53,802 nt of DNA from an uncultured Collinsella sp. (lineage in GTDB: Bacteria; Actinomycetota; Coriobacteriia; Coriobacteriales; Coriobacteriaceae), in NCBI GenBank assembly GCA_959018755.1, contig CAUEMA010000012.1:1-53802 (forward strand), in the 5' to 3' direction. The notes under the pieces are model-generated. The model saw only the letters and a program-made list of their open reading frames with translations, did not search any database and was not told the origin of the DNA. The position numbers were made by a program, and so were the translations under genes. Below, piece after piece: positions 30,801 to 37,082 of this stretch; the first letter of the stretch is position 1, and each line of letters opens with the position of its first letter.

Positions 30801-31295
30801 CTCAAGGCGCTCGAGGATGCCCGTGACGCGCTCGAGAAGACCCCGGTGACCCCAGTTGAGAACCCGACCAAGAAACAGCTCAAGGCCCTGGTCAAGCAGG
30901 CGAAGGAGACTGACACCAAGGGAAAGACGGCCGAGTCCGTCAAGGCCCTGACGGATGCCATTACCTACGCCGAGGATGTCTTGGGTGATGAGAATGCTTC
31001 CGACACCCAGCTCCAGGCGGCTTATGACCAGCTCAAGCTGGCCATCGAGGGCCTTAAGGATGCCGACTCCGGCAACCAGGGCGGTTCGGGCAACCAGGGT
31101 TCCGGCAATGGCTCGAACGGCGGCAGCCAGGCGGGCAAGCCCGCAGGCGACAAGGCCCAGGGCGGCAAGAAGAACGGTTCGGCGATCCCCGTTACTGGCG
31201 ATCAAACGGCGGCAACTGTCGCGACTGTCGGTGGCCTTGGAGCCATCATCGCTGCGATCGGTGCCTTCTTCCACCGTCGCAATAAGGCTGAGTAG
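24882..31295 (+). CDS. Cell-wall-anchored multidomain GH31 glycosidase
   Basis: The 2137-residue protein has a signal peptide (cleavage near SPQQAIA), an N-terminal beta-sandwich (about 50-280) and a GH31 barrel (about 285-690). D480 in TLKTDVAWVGSG is the probable nucleophile and D531 in GIWTGDQYGG the probable acid/base. Then follow Fn3 (966-1048), F5/8 type C (1054-1189), a dockerin-like DLNGNGVYDVYDYS (about 1240), a cohesin-like domain (1272-1404), a second discoidin-like region (1413-1578), an Ig-like domain (1580-1676), FIVAR, F5/8C (1750-1906) and two FIVAR repeats. It ends in linker, IPVTGDQ (2102-2108), helix and RRNKAE. The DVAW motif recalls GH31_18 alpha-N-acetylgalactosaminidases, which is tentative. 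GTG 24882 has AAGGAG 5 nt upstream. Confidence 0.9.
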   Translation: MRRNSIFTKRWVKGSAVLVATAATLVFASPQQAIATPLKGVDSATVSQSASNVVDIDFADGIKGRITFLEDGIFRYNVDPKGEFSEYATPRSKSHTAKIQAQPDTSDTYSKPSATVVDKGDTIEITGGKATVILDKATGKMSIKSGDRVVVSESASLDLDKKGTVQTLAKAKSENFFGGGTQNGRFLHTNQTIAISNTNNWTDGGVASPNPFYWTSDGYGVLRNTFAEGSYDFGSTDASTVTTSHSENEFDAYYFVATNDGASNVATEMLQDYYKVTGNPVLLPEYGFYLGHLNAYNRDGWSTTSGQKKWETKGSKSSSEKGDVKYESGMATGYKLDGTLASETLNGEGPTVDTENMKATDFDRQFSARQVIDDYEDNDMPLGWFLPNDGYGAGYGQNGYYKTGGVNSDGTSSAERLNAVRANVDNLKKFTEYANSKGVSTGLWTQSNLEPDSNSETPWHLLRDFDAEVKTGGITTLKTDVAWVGSGYSFGLNGIKTAYDTVTTGANKRPNIITLDGWAGTQRFGGIWTGDQYGGNWEYIRFHIPTYIGQSLSGNPNIGSDMDGIFGGDPIISARDYQWKTFTPSMLDMDGWGTYRKSPMTHGDPYTGISRFYLKLKAQLMPYIYTSAASAANIDTGNGDTGLPMIRAMLLSDNSEYAASTSTQYQYMFGENFLVAPVYQDTQADDKGNDVRNGIYLPNYGTDDNPTIWIDYFSGKQYRGGQVLNNYDAPLWKLPLFVKANSIVPMYAENNNPEAVTETNTKGTDRSQRIVEFFATEGEGSFTQYEDDGSSIENKTTEDNAYGTIDNISYGDHVSTVFSSKATGGTATFTAAASQGSYSGYDSNRTTTFVANVSAKPASVIAKNGGTALNVTEVDSQEAFDAATPEAGQAVYFYNESPNLNHYGSDADSTEAEKGESFNDTKITTNPKVYVKFAKTDVAAAEQTLELGGFVNADATLAADRLNENLSAPANLAAPEDATTPTSIKLTWGKVDGATSYDLKVDGTVFAVGDAAEFTHTDLAYNSKHTYQIRSRNAEGYSRWSDVLAANSALDPWRNVPEAEKITWEGSIYGGHKADLAFDHEFQTSDGGFHSGGNDLGKALTVDYGRAYKLDKLEYYPRTDAGNGTVTKMRIETSLDGVHWTSQEVDWERSAACKTVTFDGAVAARYVRMTPLASVGNFFSASEIAIYKADGTDGFAVGSNLNKATISDGDFSNMKNYLGLENREPDTSTFDSQIRDHFADLNGNGVYDVYDYSFTMAGLDGGTKQKGKVAGKLAVIPSKTEVDAGDEITVDVYAADAKNVNALGALVNFKSDQFEFVSESISQDGSTAGMENLSREKVQFADGTQTINLAFANRGDGKLYNGTGAVASFKLKAKTAGKVELPSTSWLIGPACDALEFTSDGTVTMPDVPQPTVAEYGQDAFNITMTNDELTTDDGSNVEKLIQQKSYNALFDNDEGDNGFEFLWNWSGNWDSEGKLPSYVKLPTTMTFAFKTPSKLDAVEVVNRDGGNGTVQKIKAVVTFEDGSTQEFAGGEYDSFQARYAFGLSAENKGKKATKVEITPLEASGDQMLTLREINFNYTQGVEAIEGIELGKNQTEFFEGDVTLVDAKATPESAGYPYVTVESSDSSVVSVSAVQAGDSVNYYLRANKAGKATITVASVLDPSKTASYEVEVKAGVDTSALMAALSKAAGYSESVYTKDSYAALTAAVEAAQKLLDGGQGSYSKKDVADATTKIEKAIDGLKMRPVDEKKLINTPENRENVKVTGFSSEADYEGSNAVNALDGDEQTLWHSDYAYKTGMPQHLTVDLGRDYDLTDVTFLPRQDGGTNGDIFEAEVLVSDTADGYEMGTAASMGTFTFDNDGRVLTDRGDWKQMSFGAARGRYVTVKVLHAGGGSVDAYCSMAELKFYGAAVPDPVAKDDLTAAIEKVDAEVAAGDLKASDYTEASWTAFQNALASARAILSDENATQDEVDQALKALEDARDALEKTPVTPVENPTKKQLKALVKQAKETDTKGKTAESVKALTDAITYAEDVLGDENASDTQLQAAYDQLKLAIEGLKDADSGNQGGSGNQGSGNGSNGGSQAGKPAGDKAQGGKKNGSAIPVTGDQTAATVATVGGLGAIIAAIGAFFHRRNKAE

Positions 31296-31316
31296 TCCCA
31301 GCGACAACTAAGCAAA

Positions 31317-31357
31317 CGTGCCCGCCGTCCCACCCAAGGACGGTGGGCACGCTTTTT
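31317..31357 (+). terminator. Terminator of the GH31 gene
   Basis: CGTGCCC and GGGCACG close an inner CGTCC/GGACG helix, and six T follow. Confidence 0.92.
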
Positions 31358-31360
31358 TAT

Positions 31361-31489
31361 TTCAGCTAACGTACGTCATGGCAATCCCCGGTAGGTCGAG
31401 GGGTGCTTTGCGGGCGGGCCAGGCTTTATCTGAACGACTTTGCGAAGCAACCGGAGTGAAGATAAAGCCTGGCCCGCCCGCAAAGCACC
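31361..31489. repeat. Long hairpin with conserved loop, copy 2
   Basis: The arms 31402-31430 and 31461-31489 are perfectly complementary over 29 nt, starting GGTGCTTTGCGGGC. The 30-nt loop resembles that of copy 1 at 21391-21424. The 45-nt left flank 31361-31405 is shared with the decayed copy at 24458. It lies just after the GH31 terminator and ahead of the purE promoter. Confidence 0.88.
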
Positions 31490-31515
31490 ACGCAGACCGC
31501 AGGGACGGGAGCGGC

Positions 31516-31521
31516 TATACT
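31516..31521 (+). promoter_or_regulatory. -10 box upstream of purE
   Basis: TATACT lies 63 nt before the purE start; the -35 region is poorly conserved. It follows directly on the long hairpin. Confidence 0.45.
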
Positions 31522-31584
31522 ACTCTCAGTAGTTAAGGGTCGCGGATTCGCCGCGTCACCGCTCTCAACAGGAGGTCTTTGTTT

Positions 31585-32049
31585 ATGGCAGATCAGAAGC
31601 CGGTTGTCGGGATCATCATGGGTTCCAAGTCCGATCTGGGCGTTATGGAAGGTTGCACCGCCGAGCTCGAGACGCTCGGTGTGCCCTATGAGCTCGTCAT
31701 TGCGAGCGCGCACCGCACGCCGGCGAAGGTTCACGAGTGGGCCTCGACTGCTGCCGATCGCGGTATCAAAGTGATTATCGCTGCCGCCGGCAAGGCCGCT
31801 CACCTGGGCGGCGTCGTGGCTGCCTTTACGCCGCTGCCGGTTATCGGCGTACCTATGAAGACGAGTGACCTGGGCGGTATGGATTCGCTGCTGTCGATGG
31901 TGCAGATGCCTTCGGGCGTGCCCGTGGCCTGCGTTGCCATCAACGGCGCCAAGAACGCCGCCATCTACGCCACGCAGATTCTAGGCGCTTGCGACCCCGA
32001 GTACCGCAAGGTTATCGAGAAGATGAAGCAGGAGATGGCCGACGCCTAA
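31585..32049 (+). CDS. purE: N5-carboxyaminoimidazole ribonucleotide mutase
   Basis: The 154-residue class I PurE rearranges N5-CAIR to CAIR in purine synthesis. VGIIMGSKSDL holds the phosphate-binding Ser, ASAHRTPAKVHEW the catalytic His, and AGKAAHLGGVVA and GMDSLLSMVQMPSGVPVA are conserved. Length is typical of an octameric enzyme. I chose ATG 31585, 9 nt after GGAGG; TTG 31579 is too close to that site. No purK is in the window. The sortase gene starts 35 nt downstream and may share the transcript. Confidence 0.96.
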   Translation: MADQKPVVGIIMGSKSDLGVMEGCTAELETLGVPYELVIASAHRTPAKVHEWASTAADRGIKVIIAAAGKAAHLGGVVAAFTPLPVIGVPMKTSDLGGMDSLLSMVQMPSGVPVACVAINGAKNAAIYATQILGACDPEYRKVIEKMKQEMADA

Positions 32050-32084
32050 GCGGCTTGCCGCCTTATCTGCAATAGAGGAGAAAT

Positions 32085-33125
32085 ATGTCCAATTATCAGG
32101 GAAAACGTTTTAAACTGTCCCAGATTCCCGATCCTGCGAATCCAGGTGCGCCGCGCCCGGTGCAGCCGGGGCGGACGTCCTCTTCGCAGCCCGTCCGTCC
32201 GCCGCAGCCCGCCCATGTCGCGAGGCACGTTCGGGCTCCGCAGCCGGTGGCGCCGTCGAACCAGCGCGTTCAGGGCGCTTTGCCGACCTGCCGCCCGTCC
32301 AGTTACGGGGAGCAATCGCAAGCTCATCGTTCTCCTTCGCCCGGGCTCGGTGGCTCGGTGGAAAGTCCTGCTCCTAAGCGCAAAAAAGGCCGTTCGATTT
32401 TCGCGAGACTTCTTATTGTGATCGGTGTGTGCCTGATCGCTGCCGCCGCCGGCATCTATATCAAGGCGCAGTTGGGTTACAAGGAAGCAAGCGATTCGTA
32501 TCAAAAGGTTGAGAAAAAGTCTGTGAGCGATAGCGACGCGAGCGGTGCACCCATTGTTGATTTTGCCACGCTTGCCCAAACCAACCCCGATGTCGTCGGT
32601 TGGATATATGTTCCCGGTACCGCCATCAACTATCCGGTGGTGCAGACGGATAACAACACCAAGTACCTGAGCACGCTCTTTGACGGCACGGCAAATCCCG
32701 TGGGCTCTATTTTCCTTGACTGCGATGACACGGCTCCCGGTATGGTGGACCAGCAGACTACACTCTACGGCCATCACATGAGGGATAACTCGATGTTCCA
32801 TTTCATTGCCGACAGCGCCGACCAGTCGGTTTTCGACGGTATCGAATATGCCTTTTACGTTACACGCGACGGCGCCTATAAATTTAAGCCGTTGCTGACC
32901 AAGGTGGTCGAGGACTCGTACCGAAAAGCGCGTACTCCCAACTTTGAGGGCGGAGACGGCCTGAAGGCCTATCTTTCCGAGATGATTGACGGTGCTTCCG
33001 CCGTGGCGAGCGACGCTGAGAGTCGTGCTGCCAAGGCTGATAAGGTGCTCACGCTTATCACGTGTTCGCCTTCGGCGCTAAGGAACAAGCGTGCCGTGAT
33101 GATTCTTACCCCCGTTGAGAACTAA
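32085..33125 (+). CDS. Class B sortase with long Pro-rich cytoplasmic N-terminus
   Basis: The 346-residue membrane transpeptidase joins surface proteins to the cell wall. It has the class B pattern: WIYVPGTAINYPVVQ, then TLYGHHMRDNSMF with the catalytic His at 230 or 231, then LITCS with nucleophile C327, and RNKRAVMILTP with the catalytic Arg. A single helix lies at about 108-127. Before it are about 100 residues rich in Pro, Arg, Gln and Ser, unusual for the family and on the cytoplasmic side. GAGGAG precedes ATG 32085. The GH31 protein encoded upstream is a plausible substrate. Confidence 0.93.
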   Translation: MSNYQGKRFKLSQIPDPANPGAPRPVQPGRTSSSQPVRPPQPAHVARHVRAPQPVAPSNQRVQGALPTCRPSSYGEQSQAHRSPSPGLGGSVESPAPKRKKGRSIFARLLIVIGVCLIAAAAGIYIKAQLGYKEASDSYQKVEKKSVSDSDASGAPIVDFATLAQTNPDVVGWIYVPGTAINYPVVQTDNNTKYLSTLFDGTANPVGSIFLDCDDTAPGMVDQQTTLYGHHMRDNSMFHFIADSADQSVFDGIEYAFYVTRDGAYKFKPLLTKVVEDSYRKARTPNFEGGDGLKAYLSEMIDGASAVASDAESRAAKADKVLTLITCSPSALRNKRAVMILTPVEN

Positions 33126-33202
33126 TGGTTGCATTGCGGGCAGCGGAGGTACTGAAGGGCGAGTCGTCGCCCGACGGCATAAGAGATAAAAAAGGGGAAA
33201 TG

Positions 33203-33619
33203 ATGCTCGAGAATGGCAAAACGATGCCTTCGATTGATGCTTGGCTGCGCGACGCCAAGGCCGACGCTTCGGCGCCGGCGTGCGGTATGTATCTGACGCA
33301 TAACGGCGTGGTACGCGCGACGCCCAAGGCCGAGGTGCGCGGAGTCGAGACCGATGGCGTGGCGCCGGGCCACAAGGTGGGCGGCATGGTCTTTGACTAC
33401 GATGCCGAAAAGGTGCGGTCTGCCATTGAGGCGACGCGAGCGATGCCGGGTATCGGCTATGTGCGCGTGTGGCTGGCAAGCGGCGAGCTTTCCGTGGGCG
33501 ATGACATCATGCTCGTGCTCATTGGCGGAGACATTCGTCCGCACGTGGTCGATGCCCTGCAGACGCTTGTCGGCACCATCAAGAATGAATGCGTGAACGA
33601 GGTCGAGCGCGAGGCATAG
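33203..33619 (+). CDS. MoaE-like molybdopterin synthase large-subunit homologue
   Basis: The 138-residue protein resembles MoaE in its order of motifs: NGVVRATPKAEVRG, then FDYDAEKV, then YVRVWLASGELSVGDDIMLVLIGG, then a long C-terminal helix DALQTLVGTIKNECVNEVE. MoaE converts precursor Z to molybdopterin with MoaD, but no MoaD or other cofactor gene is adjacent, so the assignment is moderate. I chose ATG 33203, with AAAGGGGA 4 nt upstream. An alternative start at 33125 would overlap the sortase stop codon by one base. Confidence 0.65.
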   Translation: MLENGKTMPSIDAWLRDAKADASAPACGMYLTHNGVVRATPKAEVRGVETDGVAPGHKVGGMVFDYDAEKVRSAIEATRAMPGIGYVRVWLASGELSVGDDIMLVLIGGDIRPHVVDALQTLVGTIKNECVNEVEREA

Positions 33620-33653
33620 GGCTTTGCGATCAATTCGAGCTCATCTATAGCAA

Positions 33654-33691
33654 AAGCCCGCTGGCAGTTAGGCTGAACTGCCAGCGGGCTT
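33654..33691. terminator. Bidirectional terminator between convergent genes
   Basis: A perfect 16-bp stem, AAGCCCGCTGGCAGTT with its complement, has a 6-nt loop and A/T on both sides. It serves the MoaE-like gene and the minus-strand CmpB-like gene. Confidence 0.9.
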
Positions 33692-33728
33692 ACTTGTCCG
33701 TTGGAACCGACTTGCGCCAGCGCCCGCG

Positions 33729-34958
33729 CTATACGCGTGTGGCGTCCTTGGGGCTCATGGTCATGCTCTGGAAGCGATTTTCCATATACTCATTATCGAA
33801 GTACTTGCCGTAGAACTGCGCAACGGGAATATCGTTGACCGTGCCGTTGACGCGCTGGTACCAGTAGTCGAGCGATTGCAGCGTCATGACGCCGTCGACC
33901 AGCATGATGATGGTAAAGATGACGGTGGCCGAGTAGCGGCTCTTCCAGGGAATCATGTTGATGAGTTTGAGCAATCTGGGCAGCAGCAGCTTGATCCAGA
34001 TGAGTCCGCCCAGGCCCCACAGGCAGGCGAAGCCCGTGCAGGTGCGTCCGCCCGTAAGCACGGCGAGCGGATCGGGCATGCCAAAGAGCTTCATATGCGA
34101 GTAGCTCCACGAGACCACACCGAACGAGGTCTGCATAAACCAGCCAACGAACACCTCAAAGCTTGCACCGAGCAGGGCGCTCACCAAAAAGATAATGATG
34201 GGGTTCTTTTTGTAGAAGCGGTTGAGCACCATGGTCATGAGTACGGCGCCAAATCCGTAGATGGGGCTGAAGGGGCCAAACAGCATGCCGGCGCGGTTCT
34301 GGTAGACGCCCGGGTCATCGACCGTCATATGCCAAATGTCCTCCAGGATGAGGCCCAGCACGCAGCAGACAAAGAATACCCAGAACAGGTTGAAGTAGTT
34401 GAGTTTGATGTAGCCTTCGCCGGTCTCATCGCGGCCGAGCATGCCTTCGGCGGCGGCGTCGCGGTCGAGCATCTCCTGTAGGCGACGCTGCAGTTCGCGC
34501 TCCTGACGAAGCGTGGGGTCAACGGTGGCCGAAAGCGCGATGAGGATGCCGAGCTGGATGGCGGGGCGCAGCAGGAACGGCCCGATACCCTGGAGCATTA
34601 CGTCGACCAAAAGCTCGACGACGGTGAATGCGATAAGGATGTAGGACAGGCGCGCGGCGTTGCGGCGCTGGTTCTTGATGAGGTCCAGGCCGAAGATGAT
34701 TAAGATGACCGCGCTCGCCGCCGAGAGCATGATGCCGGCGACGATAAGGCCGACCGCGACGAGCGTGTTGTCGCCGAGCTTGGCGGCGGCGTTGCCGTTG
34801 ATGAGTGCGGTGATGACCTGCCACATAAAGGCGCCGACCGACGGGAGCGTACCAACACCGGACAGGATGCACAGGACGGCGTACACCTTAATGATGAGGG
34901 GGATCTTCTTGACCTCCGTGGCGCTGGGGACGCTGGGGTCGAGTTCGTTTCGATCCAT
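33729..34958 (-). CDS. Multipass membrane protein of the CmpB family (PF06541-like)
   Basis: The 409-residue protein has about ten hydrophobic segments. The N-terminal part has four helices and a charged cytoplasmic stretch (ELQRRLQEMLDRDAAAEG). The C-terminal part matches the family called putative ABC-transporter type IV: NLFWVFFVCCVLGLILEDIWH, AGMLFGPFSPIYGFGAVL and FEVFVGWFMQTSFGVVSWSY. No ATPase gene is adjacent and the true function is not established. ATG 34958 has GAAAGG 6 nt upstream; an upstream TTG at 34964 is too close to that site. Confidence 0.78.
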   Translation of the reverse strand: MDRNELDPSVPSATEVKKIPLIIKVYAVLCILSGVGTLPSVGAFMWQVITALINGNAAAKLGDNTLVAVGLIVAGIMLSAASAVILIIFGLDLIKNQRRNAARLSYILIAFTVVELLVDVMLQGIGPFLLRPAIQLGILIALSATVDPTLRQERELQRRLQEMLDRDAAAEGMLGRDETGEGYIKLNYFNLFWVFFVCCVLGLILEDIWHMTVDDPGVYQNRAGMLFGPFSPIYGFGAVLMTMVLNRFYKKNPIIIFLVSALLGASFEVFVGWFMQTSFGVVSWSYSHMKLFGMPDPLAVLTGGRTCTGFACLWGLGGLIWIKLLLPRLLKLINMIPWKSRYSATVIFTIIMLVDGVMTLQSLDYWYQRVNGTVNDIPVAQFYGKYFDNEYMENRFQSMTMSPKDATRV

Positions 34959-35208
34959 ACACAACCTTTCTCGTTTTGTTGTAGATTACAAGGATACGCC
35001 GCCGACCTGCTAAAAGACAGGACGAACGTCCCAATTGCAGCAATGTAAGCCCTAACGGTGGGCGAGACGCGTCGCGACGGAAGCATACGGGATCGTTGGC
35101 CCCGAGAGCGGGTTTCCCAATAAAATGTTTGGCCGCAAAACGGATTATAAGCTCGGTGGGCTTTTAAAAAGCGCTGCTCATGCGCGGGAGTGCTTGTCTT
35201 GCCGTGCG

Positions 35209-35214
35209 TATAAT
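35209..35214 (+). promoter_or_regulatory. -10 box of purF
   Basis: A consensus TATAAT lies 41 nt upstream of purF; no good -35 hexamer is seen at 16-18 nt. The rest of 34959-35255 holds no gene or clear riboswitch. Confidence 0.6.
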
Positions 35215-35255
35215 AGGGCGGGTAACGCCAAATAACGAGGCTCTGAGGGGATGCC

Positions 35256-36926
35256 ATGTCTCAAGAAACCATCCGCGCGGCCGAGCGTGCCGCGGGACAG
35301 GTGACGACCATGTCGACGTACGATCCGGACTCCGACCAGCTGCATGAGGAATGTGGCATCTTTGGTGTGTGGGCACCCGATCGCGATGTGGCTCGACTGA
35401 CGTACTTTGGTCTGCGCGCGCTGCAGCATCGCGGCCAGGAATCGGCGGGAATCGCCGTGGGCGATGGCGGCACGGTTATGGTTCGTAAAGACCTGGGACT
35501 GCTCGATCGCGTGTTCTCCAACGCCGACCTGTCGACGCTCTCCGGCCAGCTGGCCGTGGGCCACGTGCGTTATGGCACCGCCGGTGCCAAGAGCTGGGAA
35601 GCCTCGCAGCCGCATCTTTCTACCATCAATAGCGTCATCATCGCGCTTGCTCACAACGGCACTCTGGTCAACACCGACGAGCTGCGCCGTCAGCTGATCG
35701 AGCTGGGCGTGCCGTTCCTCTCCAATTCGGATTCCGAGGTCGCGACCAAGCTTATCGGCTACTTTACCCAGCGTACGGGCCACCTGCGCGAGGGCATTCG
35801 CAAGACCATGGAGCTCGTGCGCGGCGGCTACGCCATGACGCTCATCAACGAGCAGGCACTCTACGCCTTCCGCGATCCGCATGGCATCCGTCCGATGGTG
35901 CTGGGCAAGCTCGTGGACGAGGGCCTGGACCAGGCCGACGCCGCTTCTGTTTCGCAGCTGCCCTCGCAAGACGATGCCTCGACGGTCGACTCCGCCGTCC
36001 ATGTCACGCACACTGGCGGCTGGGTCGTTGCCTCCGAGACCTGCGCGCTCGATATCGTGGGCGCTGAGTACGTCCGCGACGTCCGTCCCGGCGAGATCTT
36101 GCGTATCAGCGCCGAGGGTCTGGTGTCCGAGCAGGGCGTACCTGCAGCCGAAGAGCCCGCCAACTGCATCTTTGAGCAGGTCTATTTTGCCCGTCCCGAC
36201 TCCATCATGAACGGCAAGAGCGTCTACGCCTGCCGTTATGACATGGGTCGTCAGCTGGCACACGAAGAGCCCGTCGAGGCCGACCTGGTCATCGGCGTGC
36301 CCGACTCCGGCCTGCCGCCCGCGGAGGGCTATTCGCACGAGAGCGGTATTCCCTTTGGCGAGGGCCTCATTAAGAATCGCTATGTGGGCCGTACGTTTAT
36401 CGAGCCCACGCAGGAACTGCGCGCCATGGGCGTGCGCATGAAGCTCAACCCGCTGCGCGACAACATCGAGGGCAAGCGCCTGGTCGTCATCGACGACTCC
36501 ATCGTGCGCGGCACCACCATGGTGCAGCTCGTCAAGATGCTGCGCAACGCCGGCGCCAAGGAGATTCACATCCGCATCAACTCGCCCGAGGTTATCTGGC
36601 CGTGCTTCTACGGCATCGATACTGACGTGCAGTCGCAGCTCATCAGCGCCAACAAGACGGTCGAGGAGATTTGCGAGTATATCGGCGCCGATTCGCTGGC
36701 CTTCCTTTCGGTTGAGGGCCTGTTGAAGGTCATGCCCAAGGGCGGCTACTGCGATGCGTGCTTTACCGGCCGTTATCCCGTGGCGATTCCCGAGAGCTTT
36801 GGCCGTGACAAGTTCATGGAGGGCTTTAAGCCCCGCAACCTGGATAAGCCGCTGCACTTTGACGACGACGCCGTGGTCGAGAAATACGATGACCGCAGCT
36901 GGGAAGAGAAGCACGGCGAGGCCTAA
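35256..36926 (+). CDS. purF: Amidophosphoribosyltransferase
   Basis: The 556-residue enzyme makes phosphoribosylamine from PRPP and glutamine, the committed purine step. Like Bacillus PurF it has a propeptide, here 32 residues, before the nucleophile C33 in HEECGIFG. The PRPP loop is VVIDDSIVRGTT. Cysteines in SETCALD, VIWPCFYGIDT and YCDACFTG match the ligands of the oxygen-labile 4Fe-4S form. An insert near SQLPSQDDASTVDSAV is unusual. GAGGGG lies 5 nt before ATG 35256. The stop codon TAA lies inside the hairpin element that follows. Confidence 0.96.
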   Translation: MSQETIRAAERAAGQVTTMSTYDPDSDQLHEECGIFGVWAPDRDVARLTYFGLRALQHRGQESAGIAVGDGGTVMVRKDLGLLDRVFSNADLSTLSGQLAVGHVRYGTAGAKSWEASQPHLSTINSVIIALAHNGTLVNTDELRRQLIELGVPFLSNSDSEVATKLIGYFTQRTGHLREGIRKTMELVRGGYAMTLINEQALYAFRDPHGIRPMVLGKLVDEGLDQADAASVSQLPSQDDASTVDSAVHVTHTGGWVVASETCALDIVGAEYVRDVRPGEILRISAEGLVSEQGVPAAEEPANCIFEQVYFARPDSIMNGKSVYACRYDMGRQLAHEEPVEADLVIGVPDSGLPPAEGYSHESGIPFGEGLIKNRYVGRTFIEPTQELRAMGVRMKLNPLRDNIEGKRLVVIDDSIVRGTTMVQLVKMLRNAGAKEIHIRINSPEVIWPCFYGIDTDVQSQLISANKTVEEICEYIGADSLAFLSVEGLLKVMPKGGYCDACFTGRYPVAIPESFGRDKFMEGFKPRNLDKPLHFDDDAVVEKYDDRSWEEKHGEA

Positions 36927-36965
36927 AACCTGCCATTTAGGGACAGGTTTATTTTGGTAGGTTTT
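36925..36965. repeat. GGGACAG-family hairpin that includes the purF stop
   Basis: AAAACCTGCCA (36925) pairs with TGGTAGGTTTT (36955) with one G-T pair; the loop contains TTTAGGGACAGG. It is almost identical over 48 nt to the reverse complement of the element at 52989-53029. The stop codon TAA supplies its first bases. Confidence 0.85.
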
Positions 36966-37082
36966 ACCTGCTGTTTTGTTGATTGAGCGGCGCGCGTTGC
37001 CAGAATGCGCGCCGAATCGAGAGCAACTATGAGCACCGGTTGGCGTCTGTGCGTCAAACGGTAGTGGGAGAGGAAGGCTCAG

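Noticed and set aside
29853..31307. 484-residue minus-strand frame within the GH31 gene
   Set aside because: Antisense to the FIVAR and discoidin domains, no ribosome site and no recognised motif.
34959..35255. Purine riboswitch before purF
   Set aside because: No three-way junction with the conserved purine-aptamer loops was found; only a -10 box is clear.
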